NCBI GenBank assembly: GCA_018970845.1
Contig: JAGWVO010000110.1
Coordinates: forward strand, 1 to 9,976
Origin: Planctomycetota bacterium
GTDB lineage: Bacteria > Planctomycetota > Planctomycetia > Gemmatales > Gemmataceae
Length of the DNA: 9,976 nucleotides
Direction: 5' to 3'
Made by a program: the position numbers and the translations under genes. The notes under the pieces were generated by a model. That model saw only the letters and a program-made list of their open reading frames with translations, was not told the DNA's origin and ran no database searches. Below are positions 1 through 5,688 of the stretch, in pieces. The stretch's first letter is position 1. Every line of letters starts with the position of its first letter.

Positions 1-250
1 CCGGGTTGTCGGCGTCAGCGACGGCGACAAGGCTGACGGTGGTTTCCGTGTCCTCCGGAGTGATGCGGATAAATCCGGCCAAGGAGTCGGAAATGCTGGT
101 CGATGCCGGAACCAGGCGGTCTTCCAGCATCATGAGCCGGGGAAGGGGGCCGCGGCGCCTGACGGGTTTTCTGGTTGGCGTGCGGATTCCAAGGCGCCGG
201 GCCCATGTGGCGAGCCATTTTTTTCCGAAAGAAAACCATGGAAGAATCAT
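1..250 (-). CDS. N-terminus of a large secreted planctomycete protein with an LEDRLVPA motif (partial)
   Basis: The minus-strand frame from ATG at 250 stays open for 83 codons and runs off the left edge, so the gene is 3'-truncated here. The protein starts MILPWFSFGKKW, continues with a very basic stretch (residues 18-39, many Arg and Lys), and reaches MMLEDRLVPAS at about 40-50. It then becomes acidic and Thr/Ser-rich (TPEDTETTVSL). A basic leader followed by an LEDR-x-VPA segment is characteristic of large secreted or surface proteins of Gemmata-type planctomycetes, where it behaves as an unusual export signal; this is family knowledge from the motif, not a database match. The start is supported by GAGG five bases upstream and by the promoter at 296-323. 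The function of the mature part cannot be told from 30 residues; such proteins usually carry repeats or adhesion-like domains. A competing frame from ATG at 239 (74 residues) ends in a stop and lacks the motif. Confidence 0.72.
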   Translation of the reverse strand, partial: MILPWFSFGKKWLATWARRLGIRTPTRKPVRRRGPLPRLMMLEDRLVPASTSISDSLAGFIRITPEDTETTVSLVAVADADNP

Positions 251-295
251 TCCGGCCTCATGTCTAAAACATCGCATTCGACCTCTTTCTTTCTC

Positions 296-323
296 ATTAT
301 AATTCTCGTTTTAACAATTGCAA
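296..323 (-). promoter_or_regulatory. Sigma70-type promoter of the left-edge secreted protein gene
   Basis: Read on the minus strand, a perfect -10 TATAAT lies at 301-296 and a -35-like TTGCAA (4 of 6 consensus bases) at 323-318, separated by 16 bases. Transcription would start near 289 and give a leader of about 39 bases before the ATG at 250. Confidence 0.55.
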
Positions 324-380
324 ATGATACCTAGTGCAATCATTTACCAACACATAAGCAAATGATAATAATAAAATGAT
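320..380. repeat. Cluster of AAATGAT elements, including a 10-base direct repeat
   Basis: GCAAATGATA occurs exactly at 320-329 and again at 358-367, 38 bases apart. A third AAATGAT is at 374-380, and one inverted copy (ATCATTT) is at 339-345. The first copy overlaps the -35 of the minus-strand promoter and the others lie just upstream of it, where an activator or repressor array would sit. The low complexity of AT-rich DNA makes some recurrence expected. Confidence 0.4.
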
Positions 381-400
381 TCGATATCCTTGCTTTTGTG

Positions 401-415
401 AAATCAGCGTGATTT
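401..415. promoter_or_regulatory. Palindrome AAATCA-GCG-TGATTT, possible operator
   Basis: This is a perfect inverted repeat with 6-base arms and a 3-base centre, about 80 bases upstream of the promoter of the left-edge gene. Ten bases of it (AAATCACGCT on one strand) recur at 9661-9670 in the other long intergenic region. It may be a binding site for a dimeric regulator; the protein is unknown. Confidence 0.3.
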
Positions 416-452
416 ACTAAAAAATTGGTGCTATTTCTGGATTGCCGATACA

Positions 453-499
453 GATGTCAGCAACAGCTTTCGGGGCAACGGTTTTTCACCGCTGGCATC
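453..499 (-). terminator. Possible stem-loops downstream of trpE
   Basis: GATGTCAGC at 453-461 pairs with GCTGGCATC at 491-499, one pair being a G-T wobble. A smaller alternative hairpin pairs CAACGGT (476-482) with ACCGCTG (488-494) around a 5-base loop. The site is about 90 bases past the trpE stop. A run of six Ts on the minus strand follows only after about 28 bases, so this is not a canonical intrinsic terminator. Confidence 0.25.
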
Positions 500-590
500 A
501 GGCGTGGAGTGGGGCGCGCGGCCTTGGGATGGCCGGCCTCGGCGGGATTGTTGTCATTGATGGAAGATGCGAGGGCTACCAGGCGGAGGG

Positions 591-2087
591 TCAGTGCCCT
601 TGCAATCCGTTGGCCAGCTGAAGCGCCCTCAGCAGGCCACGCGCCTTGTTGAGCGTCTCCTGCCATTCCAACTCGGGAACGCTGTCGGCCACCACGCCCG
701 CGCCGGCCTGCACATGGGCCACTCCATCCTTGAGCACCAAGGTTCGCAACGCGATGCAGGTGTCCATGTTGCCTGAAAAGTCGACATAGCCCACGGCGCC
801 GCCGTAGGGCCCCCGCTTCACCGGTTCGAGTTCGTCGATGATCTCCATCGCCCGCACCTTGGGAGCCCCCGAGAGCGTGCCCGCCGGCAGGCAGGCCCTT
901 AGCGCCTCGAGCGCCGTCAGTTCGGGCCGAACCTGGCCGGTCACCGTGCTGCACAGGTGCATCACATGGCTGTAGCGTTCCACGGTGAGCACATCCTTGA
1001 GGCGCACCGACCCGAAGCGGGCCACCCTGCCGACATCGTTGCGGCCCAGGTCCACCAGCATGATGTGCTCGGCGCGTTCCTTGGGGTCGGCGAACAGTTC
1101 GGCGGCGAGGGCGTCGTCCTCGGCGGAATCCTTGCCGCGCTTGCGCGTGCCCGCCAGCGGCCGGATCGTCACCTCGCCCTCGTCCACCCGCACCATGATC
1201 TCGGGAGAACTGCCGACGAGGCTGAGGGGGCCCTGCCTGAGAAGGAACAGGAACGGGCTGGGGTTCACGACCCTCAGCGCCCGGTAGATGGGGAACGGCC
1301 CGAGGTTCGTGCGGGTCTCCAGCCTCTGGCTCAGCACCACCTGGAAGATGTCGCCCGCCTGGATGTACTCCTTGGCCTTGCCGACCGCGGCGATGAACTG
1401 ATCGCGGGTGAATGTGGAGGTGGTTTCGCCGACGGCGTCCCCCAAGGGTGCGATGTCGACTGGCGGCAGCGAGGCTGGCACCGAGAGGCGGGCGACGAGG
1501 TCGTCCACCTGCGAGCAGGCCTCGGCGTACCTCCGCTTCAGGTCGCCATCCACGCGGGCGTGTCCCACCGCGAGCACGGTCTTGGTGATCTGGTCGAACA
1601 CGACCATGCGGTCGAAGAAGGCGAAGGCGAGGTCGGGCAGGCGGCGGTCGTCGCGGGGGCAGCGGGGCAGGTGCTCGGCCCAGCGGACGGTGTCGTAGCC
1701 GGCGTAGCCGACGGCGCCACCCAAAAACCGCGGCATTCCGGGCAGGTGGGGGGCGCGCAGCGGCGCCAGGCGATCCTCGAGGGCCTGCAGCGGGTCGGGG
1801 TGCTCGAAACTCTCGGCCGGGCCCGCCTTGGGGGTGATGGTGACCGAGTGGCCGGCGGCCTCGAACCGCAGGAACGGATCGGTGCCCAGGAAGCTGTAGC
1901 GGCCCGGTTTTTCCCCGCCCACCACGCTCTCGAACAGGAACGACCAGGAGTCGGTTCCCAGCAGGTGGTAGGCCAGGACCGGCGTGAGTCCGTCGGCGGT
2001 GAGGCGGCGGTAGACCGGCACGAGGCCGATGCCGTCCTGCCGGGCCAGGGCGGCGAACTCATCGAAGGTGGGGCTGTGCGGAGGCAT
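591..2087 (-). CDS. trpE: Anthranilate synthase component I
   Basis: This 498-residue cytoplasmic enzyme converts chorismate to anthranilate, the first committed step of tryptophan synthesis, using ammonia from a TrpG glutaminase partner that is not in this window. The N-terminal regulatory domain spans about 1-180 and includes SFLFESV (49-55), matching the LLES-type tryptophan-binding segment used for feedback inhibition. The chorismate-binding domain (about 225-490) has PLAGTRKRG (310-318), DPKERAEHIMLVDLGRND (334-351), RYSHVMHL (371-378), PAGTLSGAPKVRAMEII (401-417) and the terminal GAGVVADSVPELEWQET. Full length and the complete N-domain favour TrpE over PabB. The ATG at 2087 has no strong ribosome site, but the next motif follows too closely for a much later start. 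The gene stands alone, consistent with scattered trp genes. It is divergent from the hydrolase gene at 2178. No leader peptide with tandem Trp codons is visible. Confidence 0.95.
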   Translation of the reverse strand: MPPHSPTFDEFAALARQDGIGLVPVYRRLTADGLTPVLAYHLLGTDSWSFLFESVVGGEKPGRYSFLGTDPFLRFEAAGHSVTITPKAGPAESFEHPDPLQALEDRLAPLRAPHLPGMPRFLGGAVGYAGYDTVRWAEHLPRCPRDDRRLPDLAFAFFDRMVVFDQITKTVLAVGHARVDGDLKRRYAEACSQVDDLVARLSVPASLPPVDIAPLGDAVGETTSTFTRDQFIAAVGKAKEYIQAGDIFQVVLSQRLETRTNLGPFPIYRALRVVNPSPFLFLLRQGPLSLVGSSPEIMVRVDEGEVTIRPLAGTRKRGKDSAEDDALAAELFADPKERAEHIMLVDLGRNDVGRVARFGSVRLKDVLTVERYSHVMHLCSTVTGQVRPELTALEALRACLPAGTLSGAPKVRAMEIIDELEPVKRGPYGGAVGYVDFSGNMDTCIALRTLVLKDGVAHVQAGAGVVADSVPELEWQETLNKARGLLRALQLANGLQGH

Positions 2088-2177
2088 GGAAACTCGGTGG
2101 CCTTGAGCGGTTCCTACAGATAAAGCCTAGGGGAAGCGCCGGCGCATGCAAGAACAGCCGGCGGCCGGAGATTCGCC

Positions 2178-3272
2178 ATGATCGCGCACGCGCTGCTCGT
2201 CCTCGTAATTCCGGCCCAGGCATTCGACCCGGACAAGGTCGCCGCCGCCTCGGCGCTCATCCGCGAGGCGATCACCCAGGGCAAGACTCCCGGCCTCGTG
2301 GCGGTGGCCGGCGACGGGCGCGCCGCGCTCTGGCGGCAGGCGTTCGGCAACCGGCAGGTGAAGCCCGTGGTGGAACCGGCGACGCTTGAGACCGTCTGGG
2401 ACATGGCCTCGCTCACCAAGCCCGTGGCCACGGCGACTTCCGTCTGGATCCTGGCCGACAGGGGGAAGGTCGATCCCGACCAGCCCGTCGCCCGCTACCT
2501 GCCCGACTTCAAGGGCGACGGCCGCGAGAAGGTGACCGTGCGCCACCTGCTCACCCACACCTCCGGCCTGCCGGCGGGCAACAGCCTCGAACACTACAAG
2601 GCGGGCAAGGCGGCGGCGCGGGCCCGCCTGTGCGCCACGGCGCTGCAGGCGCCCCCGGGAGCCAAATTCACCTACTCCGACCTCGGCTTCATCCTGCTCG
2701 GCTGGATCGTCGAGGATGTCTCCGGCCAGCCGCTCGACCGCTTCGCCCGGGACAACATCTTCAAGCCGCTGGGCATGAACGACACCGGATACCTCCCCGA
2801 TGACGCCCTCAAGGCGCGCTGCGCCGCCACCGGCGCCGACGGCGGCGGCTGGCTGAAGGGACGGGTGCACGATCCGCGCGCCAACCTCATGGGCGGCGTC
2901 GCCGGGCATGCCGGACTGTTCTCCACCGGGCCCGACATGGCGCGCTACGCCCGCATGGTGCTCAACAAGGGGGAGCTGGACGGCGCCAGGATCATGTCCG
3001 CCGAGGCGCTCGGGCGGATGATCCGTCCCGAGGAGGTGCCGGGCGGCAAGCGGGCCCCCGGCTGGGACAGCCGCACCGGATACTCCACCCAGCGCGGAGC
3101 CCATTTGTCCGACAAGGCCGTCGGGCACGGCGGGTTCACCGGAACCTCGATGTGGATCGACCCCGAGCGGGGCCTGTTCATCGTGCTGCTCGCGACGCGG
3201 CTGCATCCCGACGGCAAGGGCGTCGTCAACCCGCTGTTCGGCGCCGTGGCCACGGCCCTGTCGGCGCCTTGA
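2178..3272 (+). CDS. Secreted serine hydrolase of the beta-lactamase/penicillin-binding protein (class C, esterase) family
   Basis: The 364-residue protein begins with a short signal peptide (MIAHALLVLVIPAQA, cleavage likely after AQA at 15), so it should act outside the cytoplasm. The fold's catalytic motifs are present in order: SLTK at 78-81 (nucleophile Ser78 and Lys81), the HLLTHTSGLP block at about 123-132, the Tyr motif YSD at 166-168 (the YxN equivalent), AGHAGLFS at about 242-249, and HGG at 317-319 in place of the KTG box. An HGG third box and overall length fit serine esterases, D-aminopeptidases and beta-lactamase-related hydrolases rather than a classical resistance enzyme. The substrate cannot be read from sequence. 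ATG 2178 has GGAG seven bases upstream. The gene is monocistronic, diverges from trpE over 90 bases and converges on the LRR gene. Confidence 0.88.
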   Translation: MIAHALLVLVIPAQAFDPDKVAAASALIREAITQGKTPGLVAVAGDGRAALWRQAFGNRQVKPVVEPATLETVWDMASLTKPVATATSVWILADRGKVDPDQPVARYLPDFKGDGREKVTVRHLLTHTSGLPAGNSLEHYKAGKAAARARLCATALQAPPGAKFTYSDLGFILLGWIVEDVSGQPLDRFARDNIFKPLGMNDTGYLPDDALKARCAATGADGGGWLKGRVHDPRANLMGGVAGHAGLFSTGPDMARYARMVLNKGELDGARIMSAEALGRMIRPEEVPGGKRAPGWDSRTGYSTQRGAHLSDKAVGHGGFTGTSMWIDPERGLFIVLLATRLHPDGKGVVNPLFGAVATALSAP

Positions 3273-3378
3273 CGCCCGGGCGGGCCCGCCTCGTGGGTTC
3301 CGTGGAGCCGGCTTTGTTTTTTTTTGGATGGAAAGGGTTCGGATCCAAGGTCGGGTCGGGGCGACCCCTGAAAACAGG

Positions 3379-3403
3379 AACGCGCCCCGTCTCGGGGCGC
3401 GTT
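3379..3403 (-). terminator. Perfect GC-rich hairpin between convergent genes
   Basis: AACGCGCCCCG at 3379-3389 and CGGGGCGCGTT at 3393-3403 form an uninterrupted 11-base-pair stem around a 3-base loop. It starts 29 bases past the LRR gene stop and lies about 107 bases past the hydrolase stop. On the minus strand it is followed by CCTGTTTT, a weak U tract; on the plus strand there is none. A separate run of nine Ts at 3317-3325 follows the hydrolase gene without a clear adjoining stem. It is best read as the terminator of the isomerase-LRR transcript, possibly serving both directions. Confidence 0.6.
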
Positions 3404-3431
3404 GCGCGTGATGGCGGCGGTTGCCGCGGGG

Positions 3432-4202
3432 TCACTTCTTCTCGGCGGCCTTCTTGGCATCCTTCTTTTCGTCGGCCTTCTTTTCCTCAGCCTTCTTGGC
3501 GTCCTTCTTTTCGTCGGACTTCTTCTCGGCCGCTTTCTTTTCCTCGGCCTTCTTCGCGTCCTTCTTGGCCTCGGCCTTCTTCGTCTCCTTCTTCATTTCC
3601 TTCTTGGGATCTTCCTTGGCGACGATCGGCACGAACTCCACGCCACGGTTGATGTCGCACTTGGCGAGCGACTTCTTGAGCGCGTCGGCCCCGGCCGGGG
3701 TCACCTTCGTCTGCCACAGGTAAAGCTGGTTCAGCTTCGAGAGGCCCTTGAGGCTGCCCAGGCCCGCGTCGGTCACGCCCGTCTCGTAGAGGTTGAGGTA
3801 TTCCAGGCCCGTCAACCCGCCGACCGTCTCGAGCGCCTTGTCGGTGACCTTCGTCTTCTCGAGGTGCAGCCGCGCCAGGGCCGTCATCCCCTTCAGGTTG
3901 GCCACATGGGCGTCGGTCACCGGCTGGGCGCGCAGGTTCAGCGAGTGCACCGTCTTGAGGTCCTTCAGCGGCGTCAGGTGCTCGTCGCCGAAGTTGTCGA
4001 TCTTCTGGAGATACGAGACCTCCAGGCGCGGGTCGTTCTGGGCCACCTCAAGCACGAGGGCGCCCATCGAGCGAAGCTTCTCGATGGCCTTTTCCTCGGC
4101 CGGGGTGCGCTTCACCTTCTCCTGGGCGACGATTGAGACGGCGGTGAGGCCGACAAGGAACGCGAGGGCGACGAACGCTCGAACCATGTGCTGAACTCCC
4201 AT
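3432..4202 (-). CDS. Secreted leucine-rich-repeat protein with a Lys/Glu/Ala-rich C-terminal tail
   Basis: The 256-residue protein has three parts. Residues 1-27 are a signal peptide (MVRAFVALAFLVGL..., cleavage likely near VAQ-E). Residues about 65-180 carry about four to five 24-residue leucine-rich repeats, seen in LNLRAQPVTDAHVANLKG, LHLEKTKVTDKALETVGG, LNLYETGVTDAGLGSLKG and LYLWQTKVTPAGADAL. These repeats mediate protein contacts and are abundant in planctomycetes. Residues 196-256 are almost wholly Lys, Glu, Asp and Ala with net positive charge and should be helical. Two starts are plausible: ATG 4202 (AGGAA four bases upstream) and ATG 4187 (GGGAG eight bases upstream, placing the basic residue next to the signal core). 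It lies 45 bases downstream of the isomerase-like gene and is probably co-transcribed. No enzymatic motif is visible; the binding partner is unknown. Confidence 0.85.
   Translation of the reverse strand: MGVQHMVRAFVALAFLVGLTAVSIVAQEKVKRTPAEEKAIEKLRSMGALVLEVAQNDPRLEVSYLQKIDNFGDEHLTPLKDLKTVHSLNLRAQPVTDAHVANLKGMTALARLHLEKTKVTDKALETVGGLTGLEYLNLYETGVTDAGLGSLKGLSKLNQLYLWQTKVTPAGADALKKSLAKCDINRGVEFVPIVAKEDPKKEMKKETKKAEAKKDAKKAEEKKAAEKKSDEKKDAKKAEEKKADEKKDAKKAAEKK
3474..3566 (-). repeat. Internal duplication in the Lys-rich tail of the LRR protein
   Basis: The 12-residue segment KKDAKKAEEKKA occurs twice (residues 213-224 and 232-243). The two 36-base coding copies, 3531-3566 and 3474-3509, differ at four positions, all silent. 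The surrounding tail repeats shorter pieces such as DEKKDAKKA. The tail appears to have grown by duplication under selection for the amino-acid pattern. Confidence 0.6.
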
Positions 4203-4247
4203 GAAATTCCTGGTGGTGGCAAAAGGCGGGCAGGGTCAGGGTCGGAC

Positions 4248-5171
4248 TCAGGCGCCGGCCAGTTGGGTCCGCACCTTCTCGAGCAGCTTGCGGGTCGCGA
4301 CAATCCCTTCTGGCTCCGACAGCTTCCCGCCTTCGTACTCGATGCCGATCCAGCCACGATATCCGGCGCCCTTTACGATTTCCAGCATCCGCTTGTAGTC
4401 GGTCTTGGTTTCGTCGCCGTTGGCGTCGAAGTCGTGCGACTTCGCGCTCACCCCCTTGGCGAACGGCATCATCTCCCTCACGCCCTTGTAGCGGTCGTAT
4501 TCCTTGCCCTCGCCCAGGCGGAAGTTGCCGAAGTCCGGCAGGGTGCCGCAGCGGGGGTTGTTCACCTTCTTCATCACGCCGGCCAGCCACTCCCCGTTGC
4601 TCGAAAGCCCGCCATGGTTCTCGACGATGATGTTGATGTTCTTGGAGGTGCCGTATTCCGTCAGCGAGGCGAGGCCCTCGGCGGCGCGCTCCATCTGCTC
4701 CTCGGGGCTGCCCGTCGAGTAGGCGTTCACGCGGATGCTGTGGCATCCGAGGGCCACCGCGGCGTTCACCCACTTGTGGTGGTTTTTCACGGCCTGGGCG
4801 CGCTTGGCCTTGTCGGCGTCGCCCAGGAATCCCTCGCCGTCGCACATGATCAGCAGGGGGGTCACGCCGTTGTCGGCGCAGCGCTTCTTGAGGCCGTCGA
4901 GCACCGCGGTGTCCTCGGCCTTGCCCTTGTAGAACTGGTTGACGAACTCGACTCCCTCGATGCCGAAGTCGCGCTTGGCGATGACGGGGAAATCCATCGG
5001 GTCGAGTTTCTTGGCGAAGAAGGCGCGGTGGAGCGACCATTGGGCCAGCGACACCTTGAACCAGGGAGCGGTTTGGGCGTTGATCCGGGTGGCGCCCAGG
5101 GAGAATGCGGCGGAACCGGCGACAAGTCCCTGAAGAAAGAGGCGGCGGTCGCGAATACGGCTGGCGGTCAT
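4248..5171 (-). CDS. Tat-exported sugar phosphate isomerase/epimerase-like TIM-barrel protein
   Basis: Starting at ATG 5171 the protein has 307 residues. A twin-arginine signal is visible at the N-terminus: DRRLFLQG (8-15), then a hydrophobic stretch LVAGSAAFSLGA and a cleavage region near INAQ, so it is exported folded, probably with its metal bound. The rest matches the xylose-isomerase-like TIM-barrel superfamily (AP endonuclease 2 fold). Likely metal ligands are Glu184 in IIVENHGG, Asp213 in LPDFGNF, His246 in AKSHDFD and Glu278 in IGIEYEGG, giving the usual Glu-Asp-His-Glu set. Substrate and reaction are not readable; isomerase, epimerase or dehydratase activity on a sugar derivative are all possible. 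The frame remains open to a TTG at 5201, but ATG 5171 places the RR motif correctly and has GGAG nine bases upstream. It heads a two-gene unit with the LRR gene. Confidence 0.87.
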   Translation of the reverse strand: MTASRIRDRRLFLQGLVAGSAAFSLGATRINAQTAPWFKVSLAQWSLHRAFFAKKLDPMDFPVIAKRDFGIEGVEFVNQFYKGKAEDTAVLDGLKKRCADNGVTPLLIMCDGEGFLGDADKAKRAQAVKNHHKWVNAAVALGCHSIRVNAYSTGSPEEQMERAAEGLASLTEYGTSKNINIIVENHGGLSSNGEWLAGVMKKVNNPRCGTLPDFGNFRLGEGKEYDRYKGVREMMPFAKGVSAKSHDFDANGDETKTDYKRMLEIVKGAGYRGWIGIEYEGGKLSEPEGIVATRKLLEKVRTQLAGA

Positions 5172-5271
5172 GAACCGGGTCTCCATGCGATGACAATCCA
5201 AGAGAGATCATGGTGATGGAAGACAAGGCGCAGCGCCACCAAAAATCGGGCATTCAGGAATGAAATGGCAT

Positions 5272-5311
5272 TGAACAGGCGTTCATTTAAGTGTAAATAT
5301 GTTCACTTATG
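5272..5311. promoter_or_regulatory. GTTCA repeat cluster with a LexA-like palindrome between divergent genes
   Basis: TGAAC-AGGC-GTTCA (5272-5285) is a perfect inverted repeat with a 4-base spacer, the same plan as the GAAC-N4-GTTC LexA box of Gram-positive bacteria. The right half begins a direct repeat: GTTCATTTAAG (5281-5291) and GTTCACTTATG (5301-5311), matching at 9 of 11 bases and offset by exactly 20 bases. Positions 5288-5309 also form an imperfect palindrome of 22 bases, with 18 symmetric (TAAGTG...CACTTA). The cluster lies about 100 bases upstream of the isomerase-like gene and 25-64 bases upstream of the zinc-ribbon start. Confidence 0.42.
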
Positions 5312-5313
5312 AT
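5286..5313 (+). promoter_or_regulatory. Candidate promoter of the zinc-ribbon gene
   Basis: TATGAT at 5308-5313 matches the -10 consensus at 5 of 6 positions. A poor -35 (TTTAAG, 5286-5291) lies 16 bases upstream. Transcription would start near 5320, just ahead of the AGGAGG ribosome site. The -10 overlaps the palindrome, so a protein bound there would block it. A weak -35 suggests activation or a different sigma factor. Confidence 0.35.
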
Positions 5314-5335
5314 TGTGTTCCCAGGAGGTCTTGTC

Positions 5336-5536
5336 ATGCGCCAAGCCGAAACGCCCGTCCTTGCCGTTTTTCCCCGGGGTGAAAGCCATGGATGCTGCCC
5401 CGTGTGCGCCGGGCCGCTTCTCCAGTGCGGTTCCATGCAGCGTTGCACCCGCTGCCAGTTCGCCCTGTGCGCGGGATGCGGTGACGGGCCGTCACCCGAG
5501 GGGGCATCCCATGAGGAAATCGCATGTCCAGAGTAG
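5336..5536 (+). CDS. Small zinc-ribbon protein, nine cysteines, unknown function
   Basis: The 66-residue protein has cysteines at 20, 21, 24, 31, 37, 40, 45, 48 and 64. CCPVC (20-24), CTRC (37-40) and CAGC (45-48) are three CxxC knuckles, enough for one zinc ribbon and perhaps a second partial site. The N-terminal 19 residues have no signal peptide, so it is probably cytoplasmic. The start at 5336 is fixed by a perfect AGGAGG seven bases upstream; the in-frame ATG at 5309 lacks such a site and lies in the promoter. Similar tiny ribbons with a CPxCGGPL-like first knuckle and a late CxGC occur in planctomycete genomes, but I know no assigned function. It is followed by csrA on the same strand after a 152-base gap. 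The terminal Cys64 near the C-terminus is unusual. Confidence 0.75.
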   Translation: MRQAETPVLAVFPRGESHGCCPVCAGPLLQCGSMQRCTRCQFALCAGCGDGPSPEGASHEEIACPE

Positions 5537-5547
5537 AACCTTGCTTT

Positions 5548-5596
5548 TTCTTAATTTAAGAACTAATAATTTGAACAGTCTTGACGATTGTATCGT
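5548..5596. promoter_or_regulatory. Two palindromes upstream of csrA
   Basis: TTCTTAA-T-TTAAGAA (5548-5562) is a perfect 15-base palindrome, and ACGAT-TGT-ATCGT (5584-5596) a perfect 13-base one. They lie 93-141 bases upstream of the csrA start in an AT-rich patch. Promoter-like hexamers are present (TTGCTT 5541-5546 with AATAAT 5565-5570, spacing 18; TTGACG at 5581-5586), but none is convincing alone. The second palindrome overlaps the TTGACG hexamer, as an operator would. Confidence 0.35.
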
Positions 5597-5642
5597 ACAG
5601 TGAAAGTGAGAGCCCAAAACTTACATGCATCCGTGAACAAGG

Positions 5643-5667
5643 CCGCCGGGCAAACGGTTTGCGGCGG
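5643..5667 (+). promoter_or_regulatory. Hairpin in the csrA leader next to the ribosome site
   Basis: CCGCC (5643-5647) and GCAAA (5650-5654) pair with TTTGC (5658-5662) and GGCGG (5663-5667) around a 3-base loop, with a 2-base GG bulge on the left. The stem ends nine bases before the AGGAGGG ribosome site. It may be an mRNA structure that influences csrA translation; the GGA needed for CsrA self-binding lies in the ribosome site itself, not in this loop. Confidence 0.4.
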
Positions 5668-5688
5668 GCCGCACCAGGAGGGTGGGTC

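Larger units (their letters stand above)
251..590. other. Intergenic region between trpE and the left-edge secreted protein gene
   Basis: No convincing gene lies in these 340 bases. About 290-425 is strongly AT-rich against the GC-rich genes and holds the promoter of the left-edge gene, repeated AAATGAT elements and a 15-base palindrome. About 425-590 is GC-rich again, lies just downstream of the trpE stop, and contains inverted repeats at 453-499. Short open frames crossing 425-652 and 457-954 have no ribosome site or recognisable protein and mostly overlap trpE. Confidence 0.6.

Noticed and set aside
957..2123. 388-codon plus-strand open frame opposite trpE
   Set aside because: It is antisense to an unmistakable trpE and has low-complexity, His/Gly/Ala-rich translation with no recognisable motif; GC-rich third positions leave the opposite strand open.
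2088..2177. Possible trp attenuator or leader peptide upstream of trpE
   Set aside because: The 90-base gap has no tandem Trp codons and no terminator-like hairpin with a T run. GCGCCGGCGC at 2136-2145 is a palindrome but of a kind common in GC-rich DNA.
3317..3325. Nine-T run as an intrinsic terminator for the serine hydrolase gene
   Set aside because: The bases just before it (AGCCGGCT and GGTTCC/GGAGCC) do not form a stem with a proper loop next to the run, so I did not list it as a separate terminator.
5171..5201. Upstream TTG (5201) and ATG (5186) starts for the isomerase-like protein
   Set aside because: They would put about 15-20 residues before the twin-arginine motif and lack a good ribosome site.
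5309..5335. Earlier ATG start for the zinc-ribbon protein
   Set aside because: It lies within the candidate -10/operator, has no ribosome site, and the AGGAGG at 5323-5328 clearly serves ATG 5336.
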